Part shown: piece by piece, positions 63,327-64,000 of the stretch | Layout of the letters: each line of letters opens with the position of its first letter | Numbering within the stretch: the stretch's first letter is position 1 | Source of the DNA: Streptomyces xanthochromogenes | GTDB lineage: Bacteria > Actinomycetota > Actinomycetes > Streptomycetales > Streptomycetaceae | Assembly (NCBI RefSeq): GCF_014650455.1 | Contig: NZ_BMUZ01000022.1 | Location: 19,247 to 83,246 of the forward strand | Length of the DNA stretch: 64,000 nucleotides | Reading direction: 5' to 3' | Notes under the pieces: generated by a model | What the model saw: the letters and a program-made list of their open reading frames with translations, nothing else | Database searches by the model: none | Told to the model about the DNA's origin: nothing | Program-made: the position numbers and the translations under genes

Positions 63327-64000
63327 ATGAACCGCACCCGTACGAACGATCGCTACAGCCGCACCAATAACTCCGGCGGCTCCGGCGCCCCGCGCGGCGG
63401 CAGCCGCTTCGGCTCCTCCGGCTCTTCCGGCGGCTCCGGCCGGTTCGGCTCCTCCGGCCGCTCCGGCTCCTCGGGCCGCTCGGGCGGTTACGGCCGCCGC
63501 TCCTCCGGCCCCCAGGGCGAGTTCGCGCTGCCGGTCACCATCACCCCGGCGCTGCCCGCCGTCGAGGCCTTCGCCGAACTCGCGCTTCCTGCCCAGCTGT
63601 TGGCCGAGCTCGCCCAGCAGGGCCTCAGCGTCCCGTTCCCCATTCAGGGCGCGACGCTGCCGAACTCGCTCGCGGGCCGTGACGTGCTCGGCCGTGGCCG
63701 CACCGGCTCCGGCAAGACCCTCGCCTTCGGCCTCGCGATGCTCACCCGCACGGCGGGCCGCCGCGCCGAGCCCCGCCAGCCGCTCGCTTTGGTCCTCGTC
63801 CCCACGCGTGAGCTGGCCCAGCAGGTCACCGATGCGCTGACCCCGTATGCCCGGGCCCTGCGGCTGCGGCTGGCGACGGTCGTCGGCGGGATGTCGATCG
63901 GGCGGCAGGCGGGTGCGCTGCGTTCGGGTGCGGAAGTCGTGGTGGCGACGCCGGGCCGGCTCAAGGACCTGATCGAGCGCCGGGACTGCCGTCTGGACCA
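63327..64000 (+). CDS. DEAD-box RNA helicase, partial (N-terminal 224 residues)
   Basis: The gene runs off the right edge. A Ser/Gly/Arg-rich disordered N-terminus (about 1-62, repeated SSGRSGSSGRSGG-type units) precedes the helicase core: Q motif SVPFPIQGATLP, motif I GRGRTGSGKT, Ia VPTRELAQQV, GG motif VVGGMSIGRQ and Ib VVATPGRLKDL. The DEAD motif lies beyond the window. AAGGAAGG is 6 bases before ATG 63327. Probably unwinds structured RNA together with the cold-shock protein encoded upstream. Confidence 0.9.
   Translation, partial: MNRTRTNDRYSRTNNSGGSGAPRGGSRFGSSGSSGGSGRFGSSGRSGSSGRSGGYGRRSSGPQGEFALPVTITPALPAVEAFAELALPAQLLAELAQQGLSVPFPIQGATLPNSLAGRDVLGRGRTGSGKTLAFGLAMLTRTAGRRAEPRQPLALVLVPTRELAQQVTDALTPYARALRLRLATVVGGMSIGRQAGALRSGAEVVVATPGRLKDLIERRDCRLD

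Overview
The window is chromosomal DNA of a Streptomyces-type actinomycete. GC content is very high with strong G/C bias at third codon positions, GTG starts are frequent, genes are often joined by 1-4 base stop/start overlaps, and the gene content is typical of the conserved core of a streptomycete chromosome (fba, pyrE, clpB, dnaK-grpE-dnaJ-hspR, dcd). An exact 16-bp parS sequence at 7073-7088 suggests the origin-proximal part of the chromosome.

Layout. 1-19.1 kb is core metabolism: tryptophan catabolism (kynureninase, partial, and tryptophan 2,3-dioxygenase), a DUF3152 metalloprotease-like protein, DUF3151, an MFS exporter, a MalY-type aminotransferase, class II aldolase, parS, pyrE, an aldose epimerase, a tail-anchored SRPBCC protein, a membrane spermidine-synthase-like protein, a second aminotransferase, a membrane mannosyltransferase that appears to start at CTG, a YbjN protein and clpB with an HspR operator. 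19.2-22.8 kb is the most unusual part: a 68-residue exported peptide with three DISWE motifs, translationally coupled to a 110-residue Rieske-like protein without iron ligands, next to three paralogous PLD-like/LuxR-HTH regulators. 22.9-27.2 kb is the dnaK operon with two HAIR operators. 27.3-30.1 kb is a small glycan or envelope set (FkbM methyltransferase, WecA-like transferase, shortened epimerase). 30.4-36.6 kb holds a large Fe-S oxidoreductase, a secreted Lys/Asp-rich wall-type protein, a Yip1-like membrane protein, a phosphoribosyltransferase and dcd.

After tRNA-Gly(CCC) at 36.8 kb the content becomes accessory: a secreted small protein, an epoxide hydrolase, an AlkZ-like winged-helix protein, then (40.9-49.7 kb) a stress-signalling island with three STAS proteins, a MEDS-HATPase anti-sigma-type protein, two DUF5994 proteins flanking an SPFH/band-7 protein, small membrane proteins and three GAF-ANTAR regulators. 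49.9-53.3 kb has a secreted DUF4185 protein, a two-domain Mop molbindin, a LysE exporter and an M24 peptidase. 53.6-56.7 kb is a tightly coupled M20 deacylase / GNAT acyltransferase / N-acylamino-acid racemase operon, the gene set of the known D- to L-amino-acid conversion route. 56.8-62.4 kb contains a histidine-phosphatase-like protein lacking both catalytic histidines, a DrrAB-type ABC exporter and a large BTAD/NB-ARC/TPR (AfsR-like) regulator. The window ends with a cold-shock protein and the start of a DEAD-box RNA helicase, both preceded by long leaders.

How genes work together: clpB and dnaK share HspR (HAIR) control. The STAS, HATPase, GAF-ANTAR and SPFH genes look like one sensing and partner-switching neighbourhood. 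The racemase operon with the neighbouring LysE and M24 genes looks like a D-amino-acid salvage and export unit. Gene identities come from sequence motifs only; no database search was run.
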